A model generated the notes under the pieces. The model saw nothing but the letters and a program-made list of their open reading frames with translations, did not search any database and was not told where the DNA came from. A stretch of 32,891 nucleotides of DNA, taken from assembly GCA_958448395.1 (NCBI GenBank), contig CAUDDP010000017.1:1-32891 (forward strand). The letters run 5' to 3'. Source of the DNA: an uncultured Oscillospiraceae bacterium. GTDB taxonomy: Bacteria; Bacillota; Clostridia; Oscillospirales; Ruminococcaceae. Positions 23,538 through 30,893 of the stretch are shown piece after piece. How positions within the stretch are numbered: position 1 is the first letter of the stretch; each line of letters opens with the position of its first letter. Both the position numbers and the translations under genes were made by a program.

Positions 23538-23666
23538 TTATGCGGTTGCTGCAATTGGCATCGCCAAACGTTGATAGTATAGACCGACTTGCTGTTCAAA
23601 TTGTTCCCAGTGTGGCAGAATATAGGACGGGCACATTTTATAGGGATGAAATGCAGTGTTCAGCAT
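23538..23666 (-). other. Possible 42-residue ORF or gene remnant
   Basis: On the minus strand an ATG at 23666 opens a 42-residue frame, 'MLNTAFHPYKMCPSYILPHW' then 'EQFEQQVGLYYQRLAMPIAA' and TA, with protein-like composition (aromatic and amphipathic). No RBS precedes either ATG and a stop lies nine codons upstream, so it may be the degraded end of an older gene. I see no other gene in 23388-23895. Confidence 0.25.
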
Positions 23667-23779
23667 TCTGCGGCTGCCGACTGCACCATCTCATACATGC
23701 AGCCAATATGTATGCGTAAACAGAGCATTTTGTGGTAGTTGAAATTGCATCAGCAGGTAAGCAGCCAAGCGAGCACAGT

Positions 23780-23820
23780 TGAGACCGTTATCCATGAGAA
23801 AAATACAAAAATGGATTTCT
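23780..23820 (+). repeat. Solo right end of the dispersed repeat
   Basis: 'GAGACCGTTATCCATGAG' followed by 'AAAATACAAAAATGGATTTC' matches the right-end module of the copy at 13384-13681 almost base for base. No left end or middle module is attached, so this is a decayed remnant lying just before the mazF terminator. Confidence 0.65.
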
Positions 23821-23828
23821 AAAAATAG

Positions 23829-23874
23829 CAGATAAGGCAGAACTTTTTATATGAAGAATGTTCTGCCTTATCTG
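23829..23874 (-). terminator. mazF terminator
   Basis: Perfect 15-base stem CAGATAAGGCAGAAC (23829-23843) with GTTCTGCCTTATCTG (23860-23874); on the minus strand CTATTTTTAG follows. It lies about 20 bases after the mazF stop. Confidence 0.88.
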
Positions 23875-23895
23875 TTGTTTCCTGTGATTTTGTGT

Positions 23896-24240
23896 TCAAT
23901 GCAGCCCGAAACTGATTTGCAGTGCTTCATCTACCTGATGCATGGCTGGTGTATCCAGTGCTCCCATGCGATCCTTGAGGCGGCGTTTATCAATGGTACG
24001 AATCTGTTCCAGCAACACGATACTGTCTCGGGTCAGACCGCAGCGATCTGCCTGCACGGCGATGTGTGTTGGAAGATGTGCCTTGTCTTTCTGGCTGGTA
24101 ATGGCAGCTGCAATGACAGTTGGACTATGTCGGTTTCCGACATCGTTTTGTACAATGAGAACAGGCCGCAGACCACCTTGTTCCGAACCCACCACAGGGC
24201 TTAGGTCTGCGTAGTAGATATCTCCTCTTTTTACGTTCAT
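23896..24240 (-). CDS. mazF: MazF/EndoA-type mRNA interferase, no adjacent antitoxin
   Basis: 114 residues, the normal length. 'MNVKRGDIYYADLSPVVGSE' and 'QGGLRPVLIVQNDVGNRHSP' with 'TVIAAAIT' are the core of MazF/PemK toxins; Arg25 and Thr48 fall at the positions used for catalysis in Bacillus EndoA. It cleaves single-stranded RNA at a short motif. ATG 24240 is the likely start, with GGAG eleven bases upstream. No MazE/EndoAI-like antitoxin is present in the 255 bases upstream, where I found no reading frame longer than about 12 codons with a usable start, nor downstream. In Bacillus the pair follows alr; here alr is 13 kb away. The antitoxin may be elsewhere, or this copy is solitary. Confidence 0.92.
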   Translation of the reverse strand: MNVKRGDIYYADLSPVVGSEQGGLRPVLIVQNDVGNRHSPTVIAAAITSQKDKAHLPTHIAVQADRCGLTRDSIVLLEQIRTIDKRRLKDRMGALDTPAMHQVDEALQISFGLH

Positions 24241-24451
24241 GGGTAGATTCACTCCTATATTTCGATATCAAGAAAAAGTTTATGAAATGATTCTGTTAGC
24301 AGTATGCCCCGTCTGTTTTAGTTTATTCCTGAAAGTGGGTTTTTGTGCTGTCTGTCTCTCCCTTTAAAAATGTATTCCAGATCATACAACCAAATTATTT
24401 TTCATGTGATAGGAGAAGCATGTTATCGCTTTATACAAACATAGTATAAAA

Positions 24452-24483
24452 GGAGACGTTGTAGCACAAGCTGCAACATCTCC
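24452..24483 (-). terminator. Terminator of the zinc-ribbon/membrane gene cluster
   Basis: GGAGACGTTGTAGC pairs with GCTGCAACATCTCC (24452-24483) with one mismatch and one wobble, loop ACAA; on the minus strand TTTTAT follows. It ends the minus-strand operon. Confidence 0.85.
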
Positions 24484-24495
24484 TTGCTCTTCTTT

Positions 24496-25404
24496 TTATT
24501 CTATTGTATGATCCGTATCATTGGTTGTTTCCTCTGTATGCTCTGGCATACGAATCGGTCGATTATACGGATACGCACCGCCACGATGCTGCAACGGTGG
24601 TGTAGGCGGTACCTGCGGCGGTTGTACATATGGCTGTTGTACGGGTGACTGCGGATACATTGGCTGTTCATACACTTCCTGCATTCCCTGCTGTCCGTAT
24701 GTTTCTGGCACAGGTGGCTGATATGCCTCTTGCACCGATTCCCGCATTGGATGCATGGTTTGCGTCTGAACAGGCTTCTGTTTCTTCTCCGGTAGCTCCT
24801 GCTCTGATTCTGGCTCACGCTTCTCTGGTAAATAACGCAACGCCATTGTCATACAAATCATGCCCATATAGAACGAGGCTTCATTCGTCAAAAAATGCAT
24901 CCACCGAGTATTTTTTACAGCATCTGTCAGGTAACCTTCCATCTTCAGCTCTAATAGAGCATCCTGTAACTCCATAAATGACATGGCAAACGGAATCAGA
25001 ATGGCGATTATCTCCAGACCCTTCAGCATCCAGACTGCCCACTGTGGATACCGTGCGATCAGCAACAAAAACAATGGGATTAACATAGCAATCTGATAAT
25101 ATGCAATCTCTGACGGCAGTGTCGTTCCCTGACCGCCCTGCAATTCTGACCATCGCTGTAACAAACCGCCGTAAACATAACAAACAGCAGGAATAATGCA
25201 AAGCCATGGAAAATACCGCATGGCAATTATACCAAGCAACGCCATCATTGCACCAGCAGCAAGAAATAAATAATATTCCAGTGTCATCGGATAGAGTGGA
25301 TCTCGCATTCGCTGAATCATACCAACACAGAGAATCAAACCAAACAACGCTGTCAGAATGGGAAACAGCGAACGGCGAGAAACCGAAACACGCAATCGTT
25401 CCAT
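24496..25404 (-). CDS. Multi-pass membrane protein with Pro/Gln-rich tail
   Basis: 302 residues. About six hydrophobic segments lie in residues 13-190 ('LFPILTALFGLILCVGMI', 'YYLFLAAGAMMALLGIIAM', 'WLCIIPAVCYVYGGLL', 'IAMLIPLFLLLIA', 'LEIIAILIPFAMSFM', 'FYMGMICMTMALRYL'), then a cytoplasmic tail of about 100 residues rich in Pro, Gln, Tyr and Glu ('QPPVPETYGQQGMQEVYEQP'), probably disordered. I do not recognise the family. AAGGAGG lies seven bases before the start. It is the last gene of the minus-strand cluster, 12 bases after the preceding stop, and its tail may contact the cytosolic zinc ribbons of the neighbouring proteins, but that is inference. Confidence 0.8.
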   Translation of the reverse strand: MERLRVSVSRRSLFPILTALFGLILCVGMIQRMRDPLYPMTLEYYLFLAAGAMMALLGIIAMRYFPWLCIIPAVCYVYGGLLQRWSELQGGQGTTLPSEIAYYQIAMLIPLFLLLIARYPQWAVWMLKGLEIIAILIPFAMSFMELQDALLELKMEGYLTDAVKNTRWMHFLTNEASFYMGMICMTMALRYLPEKREPESEQELPEKKQKPVQTQTMHPMRESVQEAYQPPVPETYGQQGMQEVYEQPMYPQSPVQQPYVQPPQVPPTPPLQHRGGAYPYNRPIRMPEHTEETTNDTDHTIE

Positions 25405-25416
25405 ATGCTCGCCTCC

Positions 25417-26076
25417 TTATTCTGTCGGTTGTTGGTCAACAGTGGTATCTTCCTGTAGAATATACCATAAACCGTCCACCTGAATCAGTGTAGGAGAAAG
25501 TATCTCCGTTATTGTATCCTTGCTTCCCTTTAGTGTACGTTCTACCTGTAGCGTGACAGCATCTTCTGCATGTACTGTATCTGCTCCAAGCATTTCATTC
25601 ATATCCTCTGTCCATTCCGTCAGGAAGGCATCCGACTGTTCCGACATGCCAGTGATAGAAAAGGAAACTGTGACATCTGTACCACATCGTTCCCGCCAAT
25701 CTGCCATCGTATCTGCAATTGCCTGCTGATACGTGTTCACGACATCCTGCTTTGTTTTTTCGTAGTGTTCCATATAATATGTCCAGTATGCCGGTGGTGC
25801 CATAAGACGATACAGCATTTCCGGATCATTCTTTACAAATGAAGTATAATACTGCGACATCAATGACTGATAGGTGTCTGGTGCTTGGTCGGCACTGGCT
25901 ACATCTGCATGCTTATCCTTTTCTGTATCAGAGTGATCCGAATCAGAAGACGAAACAGTTGTCTGAGACGGTTCCTTTTGCAGTACATCTGGCAGCACAG
26001 CAGCACAAACACCGCCAGCTGCTACTAGTACCAGTAGTAAACCACCGATCAGCAGTCCTTTTTTTTGTATTGCCAT
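25417..26076 (-). CDS. Single-pass protein with extracytoplasmic NTF2-like domain
   Basis: 219 residues: membrane anchor at about 7-27 ('GLLIGGLLLVLVAAGGVCAA'), a Ser/Asp-rich linker (35-65) and an outer domain beginning 'YQSLMSQYYTSFVKNDPEML' and ending 'PTLIQVDGLWYILQED'. The ending 'GxWYxL' is shared with the two zinc-ribbon proteins at 26104 and 27146 and suggests an NTF2-like/DUF4878-type fold, used to bind small ligands or partner proteins. Unlike its neighbours it lacks the N-terminal zinc ribbon. GGAGG lies 13 bases upstream, rather far. Gaps of 27 and 12 bases to its neighbours show one operon. Confidence 0.78.
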   Translation of the reverse strand: MAIQKKGLLIGGLLLVLVAAGGVCAAVLPDVLQKEPSQTTVSSSDSDHSDTEKDKHADVASADQAPDTYQSLMSQYYTSFVKNDPEMLYRLMAPPAYWTYYMEHYEKTKQDVVNTYQQAIADTMADWRERCGTDVTVSFSITGMSEQSDAFLTEWTEDMNEMLGADTVHAEDAVTLQVERTLKGSKDTITEILSPTLIQVDGLWYILQEDTTVDQQPTE

Positions 26077-26103
26077 TGTTTCAACGATTCCTCCTGTCTT
26101 ACC

Positions 26104-26868
26104 TTACCAAAGATCATAACCATCATATTCACAGGCGTATTCCACCTGTTCCATCGCATCCATACAGTACCACTTTGTACCGCTTTTGAACAATGTCAGC
26201 GTAATACTGTCCGTGGTATTGTTGTTATCCCCAGTGGTAGAAATCCGAACATTCGCTAATATTACCTTGTCCAGTGACATAGTAATATCATATTGATCCG
26301 AAAGTTTGGTTTCATACTCAAGAAGCGTTTCTTTATCTGTATAGACATCCTTTTCATCCCGTTCATAGGCAAATTCGATATCAGAACCAAAGTCTTCTTC
26401 CATCTGTTCCTTGGCATAATGGAAATAGCCATCCAGACAATCCCGGATCTCCTTGCGGTTCATACTATATTTACTGGAGAGCTTAGATAAAAATGAATCC
26501 GGCACAATCTCACAATAGCGGGTTCCGCTCATAGAACCTCTTCCCTTGACATAACGACGGATAACTGCCCGATACCCACTGAAAAACAGAAAGTAGCCGC
26601 TCACTAGTAAAATCAGTACCAGCAAAACACAGCAAATGGCAATCCAGCGGTGCTGTCTGCTGGTACGTTCGATCCGTTCATAGCGTGCTTCCGGCGGTTC
26701 TACCTCCGCAGCAGAATCAGACTGCTGCACCTGTTCCGGTGTGCGATAGGCACTCTTCACCCCAGCAGAAAACGATTCCTGCGGCTGACTGGAACGCACA
26801 GGAATGCCGCAGTTTGGGCACTTTTCTGCACCCTCCGGCAATTCTTGTTCACAAAATTTACATTTCAT
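26104..26868 (-). CDS. Zinc-ribbon, single-pass protein with outer NTF2-like domain
   Basis: 254 residues. A cytosolic zinc ribbon has Cys3, Cys6, Cys17 and Cys20 ('MKCKFCEQELPEGAEKCPNC'), followed by a polar linker, a membrane helix at about 75-97 ('WIAICCVLLVLILLVSGYFL') and an outer domain ending 'LFKSGTKWYCMDAMEQV'. This N-in layout resembles TcaA/YvbJ-type Firmicute proteins, which sense or bind something at the membrane. ATG 26868 has GGAAGG nine bases upstream; the 16 residues of the longer reading are not needed. A strong promoter (27064-27093) lies 200 bases upstream, so it begins a transcript of its own besides read-through. Confidence 0.82.
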   Translation of the reverse strand: MKCKFCEQELPEGAEKCPNCGIPVRSSQPQESFSAGVKSAYRTPEQVQQSDSAAEVEPPEARYERIERTSRQHRWIAICCVLLVLILLVSGYFLFFSGYRAVIRRYVKGRGSMSGTRYCEIVPDSFLSKLSSKYSMNRKEIRDCLDGYFHYAKEQMEEDFGSDIEFAYERDEKDVYTDKETLLEYETKLSDQYDITMSLDKVILANVRISTTGDNNNTTDSITLTLFKSGTKWYCMDAMEQVEYACEYDGYDLW

Positions 26869-27063
26869 GCAGTTTATCCTTCCTTTCGATGCGTTTCCTG
26901 CGACGGTATCTGTCACAGACCCCCGATTCTTTTCTCCAATCCCTGCATCGGAACAGCAACTCGCCTCATTTCAACAAATTTAAGCAAAACTGCCCCCCAC
27001 CTACACCGTTCAAGCGTTGGTGGAGGACAGCGTGTGCGTCAAACAGAATCGTGATATACGTTT

Positions 27064-27093
27064 ATTATAACAAAAAATCCTGCAAACTGTCAA
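27064..27093 (-). promoter_or_regulatory. Internal promoter of the zinc-ribbon cluster
   Basis: Minus strand TTGACA (27088-27093), 18 bases, TATAAT (27064-27069). The leader to the 26868 start is about 190 bases and contains a CCTCCACC/GGTGGGGG hairpin. Confidence 0.82.
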
Positions 27094-27145
27094 CGTATCT
27101 TTCCATTTCATCTGAAAAATTTTCAAAAAAGTAACGTCCCATCCA

Positions 27146-27904
27146 TTACAGTGGATCCTGTAACCCCAGCAAATCGGTATCCAGCACATACCAGTTTCCA
27201 TTATAACGATAAATATAACATGAAAAGTCTTCGGATTCTCTTCCTTTTTTTCCTTCAATGGAACGTGTATACTCGACCTCATAGACTTTTTTTACGTTAT
27301 CTTTCAATGCTAAATTTTCAAACCAGTGATTAAACTGTTCCAGTTCCGATGCATCCAGCTTATCAACCTCATCAAATTTCACATTGATATGGTAGTTTTC
27401 CCCATATCGTGTTTCTGCACTGGTATGTAATTCCTGAATATAGCGATCCATAAGCTCTGTAGTGGTAAAAATCTGTCCCTCTGCCTCTTCCGGAAATATA
27501 CAGGCAACAGCCAGTTCTGTATTCTGCCGTTCTACCTCATACCACATTTCCTTCAGTGCAGATTTATAACTGCCGCCAATAAACAAGCTCATCACAATAC
27601 CAACAATAATCAGGCAGCCAACCGCAATAGAAAGTACGCCAAGAACCGTTCTTCCTGATACGCCTCGGTTGTGTGACATGGATTTAACGTTCTGAACACC
27701 AACCTGTTGAAAACCGCTCTGCGACGGGATAGAGCCGTTCAACAATGGATTATTATAGATAGGCTGTTCTGTCATAGGTTGCGTTACTGGCATGACCGGC
27801 TGCTCTGGCACTGGCTGTGTAACAGGGGATTCTACTGGTGCTCCACAATAATAACAAAAACGATCTTCTGGCTTCAGTGGTGTGCCGCATTTGGTACAAT
27901 TCAT
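27146..27904 (-). CDS. Zinc-ribbon, single-pass protein with outer NTF2-like domain
   Basis: 252 residues, a paralogue in layout of the 26104 protein. Zinc ribbon Cys3, Cys6, Cys17, Cys20 ('MNCTKCGTPLKPEDRFCYYC'), a Pro/Gln/Val-rich linker with repeats of 'PVTQP' (27-50), a membrane helix at about 87-109 and an outer domain ending 'YRYNGNWYVLDTDLLGL', the same 'GxWYxLD' ending as its neighbours. AAAAGGAG lies six bases before the start. It follows the 27926 gene by 21 bases. It probably displays a ligand- or partner-binding domain outside, with the ribbon inside. No enzyme motif is visible. Confidence 0.82.
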   Translation of the reverse strand: MNCTKCGTPLKPEDRFCYYCGAPVESPVTQPVPEQPVMPVTQPMTEQPIYNNPLLNGSIPSQSGFQQVGVQNVKSMSHNRGVSGRTVLGVLSIAVGCLIIVGIVMSLFIGGSYKSALKEMWYEVERQNTELAVACIFPEEAEGQIFTTTELMDRYIQELHTSAETRYGENYHINVKFDEVDKLDASELEQFNHWFENLALKDNVKKVYEVEYTRSIEGKKGRESEDFSCYIYRYNGNWYVLDTDLLGLQDPL

Positions 27905-27925
27905 AGAAAGCTCCTTTTCATTGGA

Positions 27926-28396
27926 TTACAAACGCTTCTGTCCGCATTGACTACAAAATGCAAACTCTGTCGATGAGATTTTCCCACAGTTTGGACAAGT
28001 CCATGTTTCAGGCAACTCTACTTTTGCACCACACTGATTGCAAAAAACAGTATTGGCTGCAAGTGATGCCCCACATTTTTGACAGGTAAGACCATTATCT
28101 GCTTTGCCAGCCGATGCTGCGGTTTCCTTGACCTGTTGAATCTGTGTCTGATAACTCTGTATCCGCATTTGACAGTTCTGGATTTCCTGTATCAGTTGTG
28201 TAAACACGGGCTCTGGCTTGCTGCCGAACTGCTGCACATACATTTCCCCAACCTGCTGGTACAATTCTTTACAGTGTCGCTGTTCCTCCCGAATCATATT
28301 GTTCAGGCGGATAGATTCTGTTGAACTCTTTGTTTTTTCGACGGCAGTTTGTCCAAGGTTGGTAATTTTCTTTCCAATATCCTCAAAAAATGGCAT
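27926..28396 (-). CDS. Soluble coiled-coil protein with double zinc ribbon
   Basis: 156 residues, no membrane segment. Residues 1-95 are helical with a likely coiled coil ('MIREEQRHCKELYQQVGEMY', 'QNCQMRIQSYQTQIQQVKE'). Residues 103-153 form two zinc ribbons: 'CQKCGASLAANTVFCNQCG' and 'CPNCGKISSTEFAFCSQCG'. It is the first gene of the cluster, with promoter 28438-28466 and AAAGGAG six bases before the start. The ribbons are the same kind as those on the membrane proteins encoded downstream, so it may be their soluble partner. Function unknown. Confidence 0.82.
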   Translation of the reverse strand: MPFFEDIGKKITNLGQTAVEKTKSSTESIRLNNMIREEQRHCKELYQQVGEMYVQQFGSKPEPVFTQLIQEIQNCQMRIQSYQTQIQQVKETAASAGKADNGLTCQKCGASLAANTVFCNQCGAKVELPETWTCPNCGKISSTEFAFCSQCGQKRL

Positions 28397-28437
28397 GTGA
28401 TACTCCTTTCTATTGTTTTACGTCATGAGATAGTATC

Positions 28438-28466
28438 ATTATAACAAAACGCATACAAAAAAGCAA
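28438..28466 (-). promoter_or_regulatory. First promoter of the zinc-ribbon cluster
   Basis: Minus strand TTGCTT (28461-28466), 17 bases, TATAAT (28438-28443), about 40 bases before the 28396 start. Confidence 0.68.
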
Positions 28467-28564
28467 GCATTTTTTTAAAAATAGGGTACAGCATCATAAC
28501 GGAATCAGAAAGCCGGTTACTTTTCCACACGAACAAATGCACATAAGATCAATTGCTTTTCTTA

Positions 28565-28759
28565 TTATTTTGACTTTCCGTCATTTTCTTCTGTCGGAAC
28601 AACTTCAATATTATTCAGCTGACGCTTCAAATTACCGACCACTGCATAGCGGTACTCCATCCGCAGAGCTGTCTGTTCCTCCTTTTCCGCTGCGGTCAAT
28701 GTGCCTTGTTTTTGTTTCTTTGCCAGTTCGTTAATTCTTGCAATCTTCTCCGGTGTCAT
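28565..28759 (-). CDS. DUF896 (YnzC-like) small protein
   Basis: 64 residues. 'MTPEKIARINELAKKQKQGT', 'LTAAEKEEQTALRMEYRYAV' and 'LKRQLNNIEVV' are the signature of DUF896, a two-helix Firmicute family including YnzC, of unknown function (YnzC is SOS-linked in Bacillus). ATG 28759 has GGAG eight bases upstream. Longer readings run backward into the repeat element that begins at 28795, only 35 bases before the start codon. It is a single-gene unit as far as I can see. Confidence 0.88.
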   Translation of the reverse strand: MTPEKIARINELAKKQKQGTLTAAEKEEQTALRMEYRYAVVGNLKRQLNNIEVVPTEENDGKSK

Positions 28760-28794
28760 AACATTTTCTCCTTTCAGCATAAAACCATACAAAG

Positions 28795-29060
28795 CACAGA
28801 AATCCATTTTTGTATTTTCTCTCACGGATACCGGTCTCATTTCCGCCGGCAGAATCGCTACGCTGTCTGCCTGTGTCCGCTGTCCGCCATTGTACGTTGT
28901 GCAAACTTGCAGTCTTGCCACTCTAAATTTTTGTATTCTGTATCGTTTTGTTTTTTAGAAGGCGGACAGCGGCAGCTTGTTCTTCATTCCGTTGCCAAAG
29001 CTCTAATCGCAGCGTTTTGCAGGGGACAGCTTGTCCCCTGCACCCCTCCGCCAAGCTGCA
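28795..29060 (-). repeat. Inverted-orientation copy of the dispersed repeat
   Basis: Starts with CACAGAAATCCATTTTTG (the family right end, reversed) at 28795, then the reversed right module, the GGCAGA/TCTGCC hairpin, the long stem CCGCTGTCCGCC (28877-28888) / GGCGGACAGCGG (28961-28972) enclosing CTCTAAA/TTTAGA, and a TGCAGGGGACA/TGTCCCCTGCA hairpin (29018-29042). Instead of a left terminal repeat it runs into the tandem array at 29061. No gene inside. Confidence 0.8.
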
Positions 29061-29416
29061 TCAGCTTGACCATAGTCGCCTGCGGCGTGCAATCGTTTCC
29101 CGCCCTTGAGGGCATCATATGCCTCATTTTTTCCATTTCATAACGGTGGGTGGACTGTCTGCGGCGACTCGCCGCCTGAGTCAGCTTGACCATAGTCGCC
29201 TACGGCGTGCAATCGTCTCCCGCCCTTGAGGGCATCCAATGCCTCATCTTTTCCATTTCATAACGGTGGGTGGACTGTCTGCGGCGACTCGCCGCCTGAG
29301 TCAGCTTGACCATAGTCGCCTACGGCGTGCAATCGTCTCCCGCCCTTGAGGGCATCCAATGCCCTACCTTTTCCATTTCATAACGGTGGGTGGACTGTCT
29401 GCGGCGACTCGCCGCC
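29061..29416. repeat. 120-bp tandem repeat, three units
   Basis: Units start at 29061, 29181 and 29301, exactly 120 bases apart, each beginning TCAGCTTGACCATAGTCGCC. Units 2 and 3 are nearly identical; the last is cut a few bases short. Each holds three hairpins: CGCC-TAC-GGCG, GCCC-TTGA-GGGC and GCGGCGA-C-TCGCCGC. The unit contains the reversed left module of the dispersed repeat. It stops a few bases before the ackA terminator. Confidence 0.92.
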
Positions 29417-29422
29417 CAATAC

Positions 29423-29460
29423 AGAAAACCGCCGCCAAACCATTTTGGCAGCGGTTTTCT
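29423..29460 (-). terminator. ackA terminator
   Basis: AGAAAACCGC (29423-29432) pairs with GCGGTTTTCT (29451-29460), with an inner GCCAAA/TTTGGC stem, about 20 bases after the ackA stop. Confidence 0.88.
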
Positions 29461-29482
29461 TATGAAATCATCATCCGTCGGC

Positions 29483-30685
29483 TTACTTCTTCAAATCTTC
29501 TACCATTGCCAGCGTATCCCTTGCAATCAGCAGTTCTTCATTGGTTGGAATGACCCATACCTCTACCTTGGATTCCGGTGTGGAAATCTTCTTCAGCTGA
29601 CCTTTGAAATCGTTGACCTCTTTGTCAATCTGAATGCCCAGATATTCCATATCTTTGCAGACTTCTTCTCGGCAGTTCGGTGCATTTTCACCAATACCAC
29701 CGGTGAAAATGACAGCATCCAGACCATTCATAATTGCTGCAAATGCACCAATATCCTTCTTGATGTCATACACCAGCATATCCTTTGCCAATGTTGCACG
29801 CATATCTCCTGCTTCGGATGCAGCCGTAATATCACGGAAATCAGAGGATTTGCCGGAAATACCCAGCATACCAGATTTCTTGTTCATATAGGCATCCATA
29901 TCTGCAACCCGGAAATCATGCTTGCCAGCAACATAGGTTACAGCAGACGGGTCTACTGCACCACATCTGGTTCCCATCAGTACACCATCCAGCGGGGTAA
30001 AGCCCATCGTGGTATCAATCGACTGTCCATTCTTGACCGCTGTAATCGAAGAACCATTGCCCAAGTGACAGGAAACAACCTTCAGATCCTTTAGATCCTT
30101 CCCCATTACTTCTGCCAGTTTGGCAGTTACAAACCGATGAGAAGTACCATGGAAACCATACTTCCGAACGTGGAACTGTTCATAGTCCTCATACGGGAAG
30201 CCGTACATAAATGCCTTCTGCGGAATGGTCTGATGGAATGCGGTATCAAATACAGCAACCTGTGGAATGTTCGGCATAATCTTCTTGCAAGCCCAGAGAG
30301 CCAGTGCATGACCATGATTATGTACCGGAGCCAATTCCTTCAATTCTTCAATCTTATCAATAATTTCATCTGTTACCAGTGTGGTTTTCGTGAACACCTC
30401 TGCACCCTGTACAACACGATGACCAACAGCAGAAATTTCATCCATACTGGAAATCACAGCAGCGTCGCCAGTTGTCAGTGCCTGTACCAACCGTTCAAAT
30501 GCTTCTGCATGGGTCGGGAAGCTGCAATCCTCTTCCGTCGTTCTACCATCCGCAGTCTTGTGGCTCAAATGACCGTCAATGCCAATGCGGTCACAGTTTC
30601 CTTTTGCAATGACAGATTCATCTTTCATATCAATCAGCTGATATTTCAGGGAGGAGCTGCCGGCATTTACAACGAGAATAATCAT
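29483..30685 (-). CDS. ackA: Acetate kinase
   Basis: 400 residues, full length. It interconverts acetate plus ATP with acetyl phosphate plus ADP, the ATP-yielding last step of acetate fermentation. ASKHA motifs are present: 'MIILVVNAGSSSLKYQLID' at the N-terminus, 'VAVFDTAFHQTIP', 'RKYGFHGTSHRFV', 'CHLGNGSSI', 'FTGGIGENAP' and 'PTNEELLIARDT' at the end. No pta is adjacent, although pta-ackA is the usual order. ATG 30685 is used; the AGGA box is 12 bases upstream, somewhat far, and a TTG four codons earlier is too close to it. The gene has a near-perfect promoter (30848-30876) and a structured leader of about 155 bases. Confidence 0.97.
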   Translation of the reverse strand: MIILVVNAGSSSLKYQLIDMKDESVIAKGNCDRIGIDGHLSHKTADGRTTEEDCSFPTHAEAFERLVQALTTGDAAVISSMDEISAVGHRVVQGAEVFTKTTLVTDEIIDKIEELKELAPVHNHGHALALWACKKIMPNIPQVAVFDTAFHQTIPQKAFMYGFPYEDYEQFHVRKYGFHGTSHRFVTAKLAEVMGKDLKDLKVVSCHLGNGSSITAVKNGQSIDTTMGFTPLDGVLMGTRCGAVDPSAVTYVAGKHDFRVADMDAYMNKKSGMLGISGKSSDFRDITAASEAGDMRATLAKDMLVYDIKKDIGAFAAIMNGLDAVIFTGGIGENAPNCREEVCKDMEYLGIQIDKEVNDFKGQLKKISTPESKVEVWVIPTNEELLIARDTLAMVEDLKK

Positions 30686-30768
30686 AAAACAATCCAATCC
30701 TTTCTGATGATACCGGTGTGAAGCACCGTTTCATTTCCTTATTTTCCATCGTCCACATAAAACGATCC

Positions 30769-30840
30769 GGTGGCAGTCGATCGCCGTCGCAATGGTATCT
30801 TTTCAGCGGTAAACCACAGCGACCGTCATCGACTGACACC
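30769..30840 (-). promoter_or_regulatory. Structured 5' leader of ackA
   Basis: GGTG-G-CAGTCGAT (30769-30781) pairs with ATCGACTG-A-CACC (30828-30840), twelve pairs with one mismatch, enclosing GTCGC/GCGAC and a small GTGGT/ACCAT hairpin. The predicted transcription start is near 30841, so the RNA begins with this structure. A second hairpin, CGGTG/CACCG, lies near the RBS. It matches no riboswitch class I can name. Confidence 0.5.
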
Positions 30841-30847
30841 CGTTTAC

Positions 30848-30876
30848 ATTATAACATGTTTTTTGCAGACTGTCAA
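30848..30876 (-). promoter_or_regulatory. Promoter of ackA
   Basis: Minus strand TTGACA (30871-30876), 17 bases, TATAAT (30848-30853): both boxes match the consensus fully, as expected for a central fermentation gene. Confidence 0.92.
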
Positions 30877-30893
30877 ATACAAAAACAAAAAGT

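Noticed and set aside
24241..24495. A short mazE-type antitoxin gene
   Set aside because: No minus-strand frame with a usable start longer than about 12 codons is present.
29061..29416. CRISPR array
   Set aside because: Unit of 120 bases is repeated whole, without unique spacers, and there are no cas genes.
29390..30094. 234-codon plus-strand frame opposite ackA
   Set aside because: It overlaps the antisense of acetate kinase and begins in the tandem repeat; composition is not protein-like.
30769..30840. A known riboswitch (fluoride, ZTP, c-di-GMP, preQ1)
   Set aside because: None of the conserved core motifs I know for these classes is present; listed only as an unknown structured leader.
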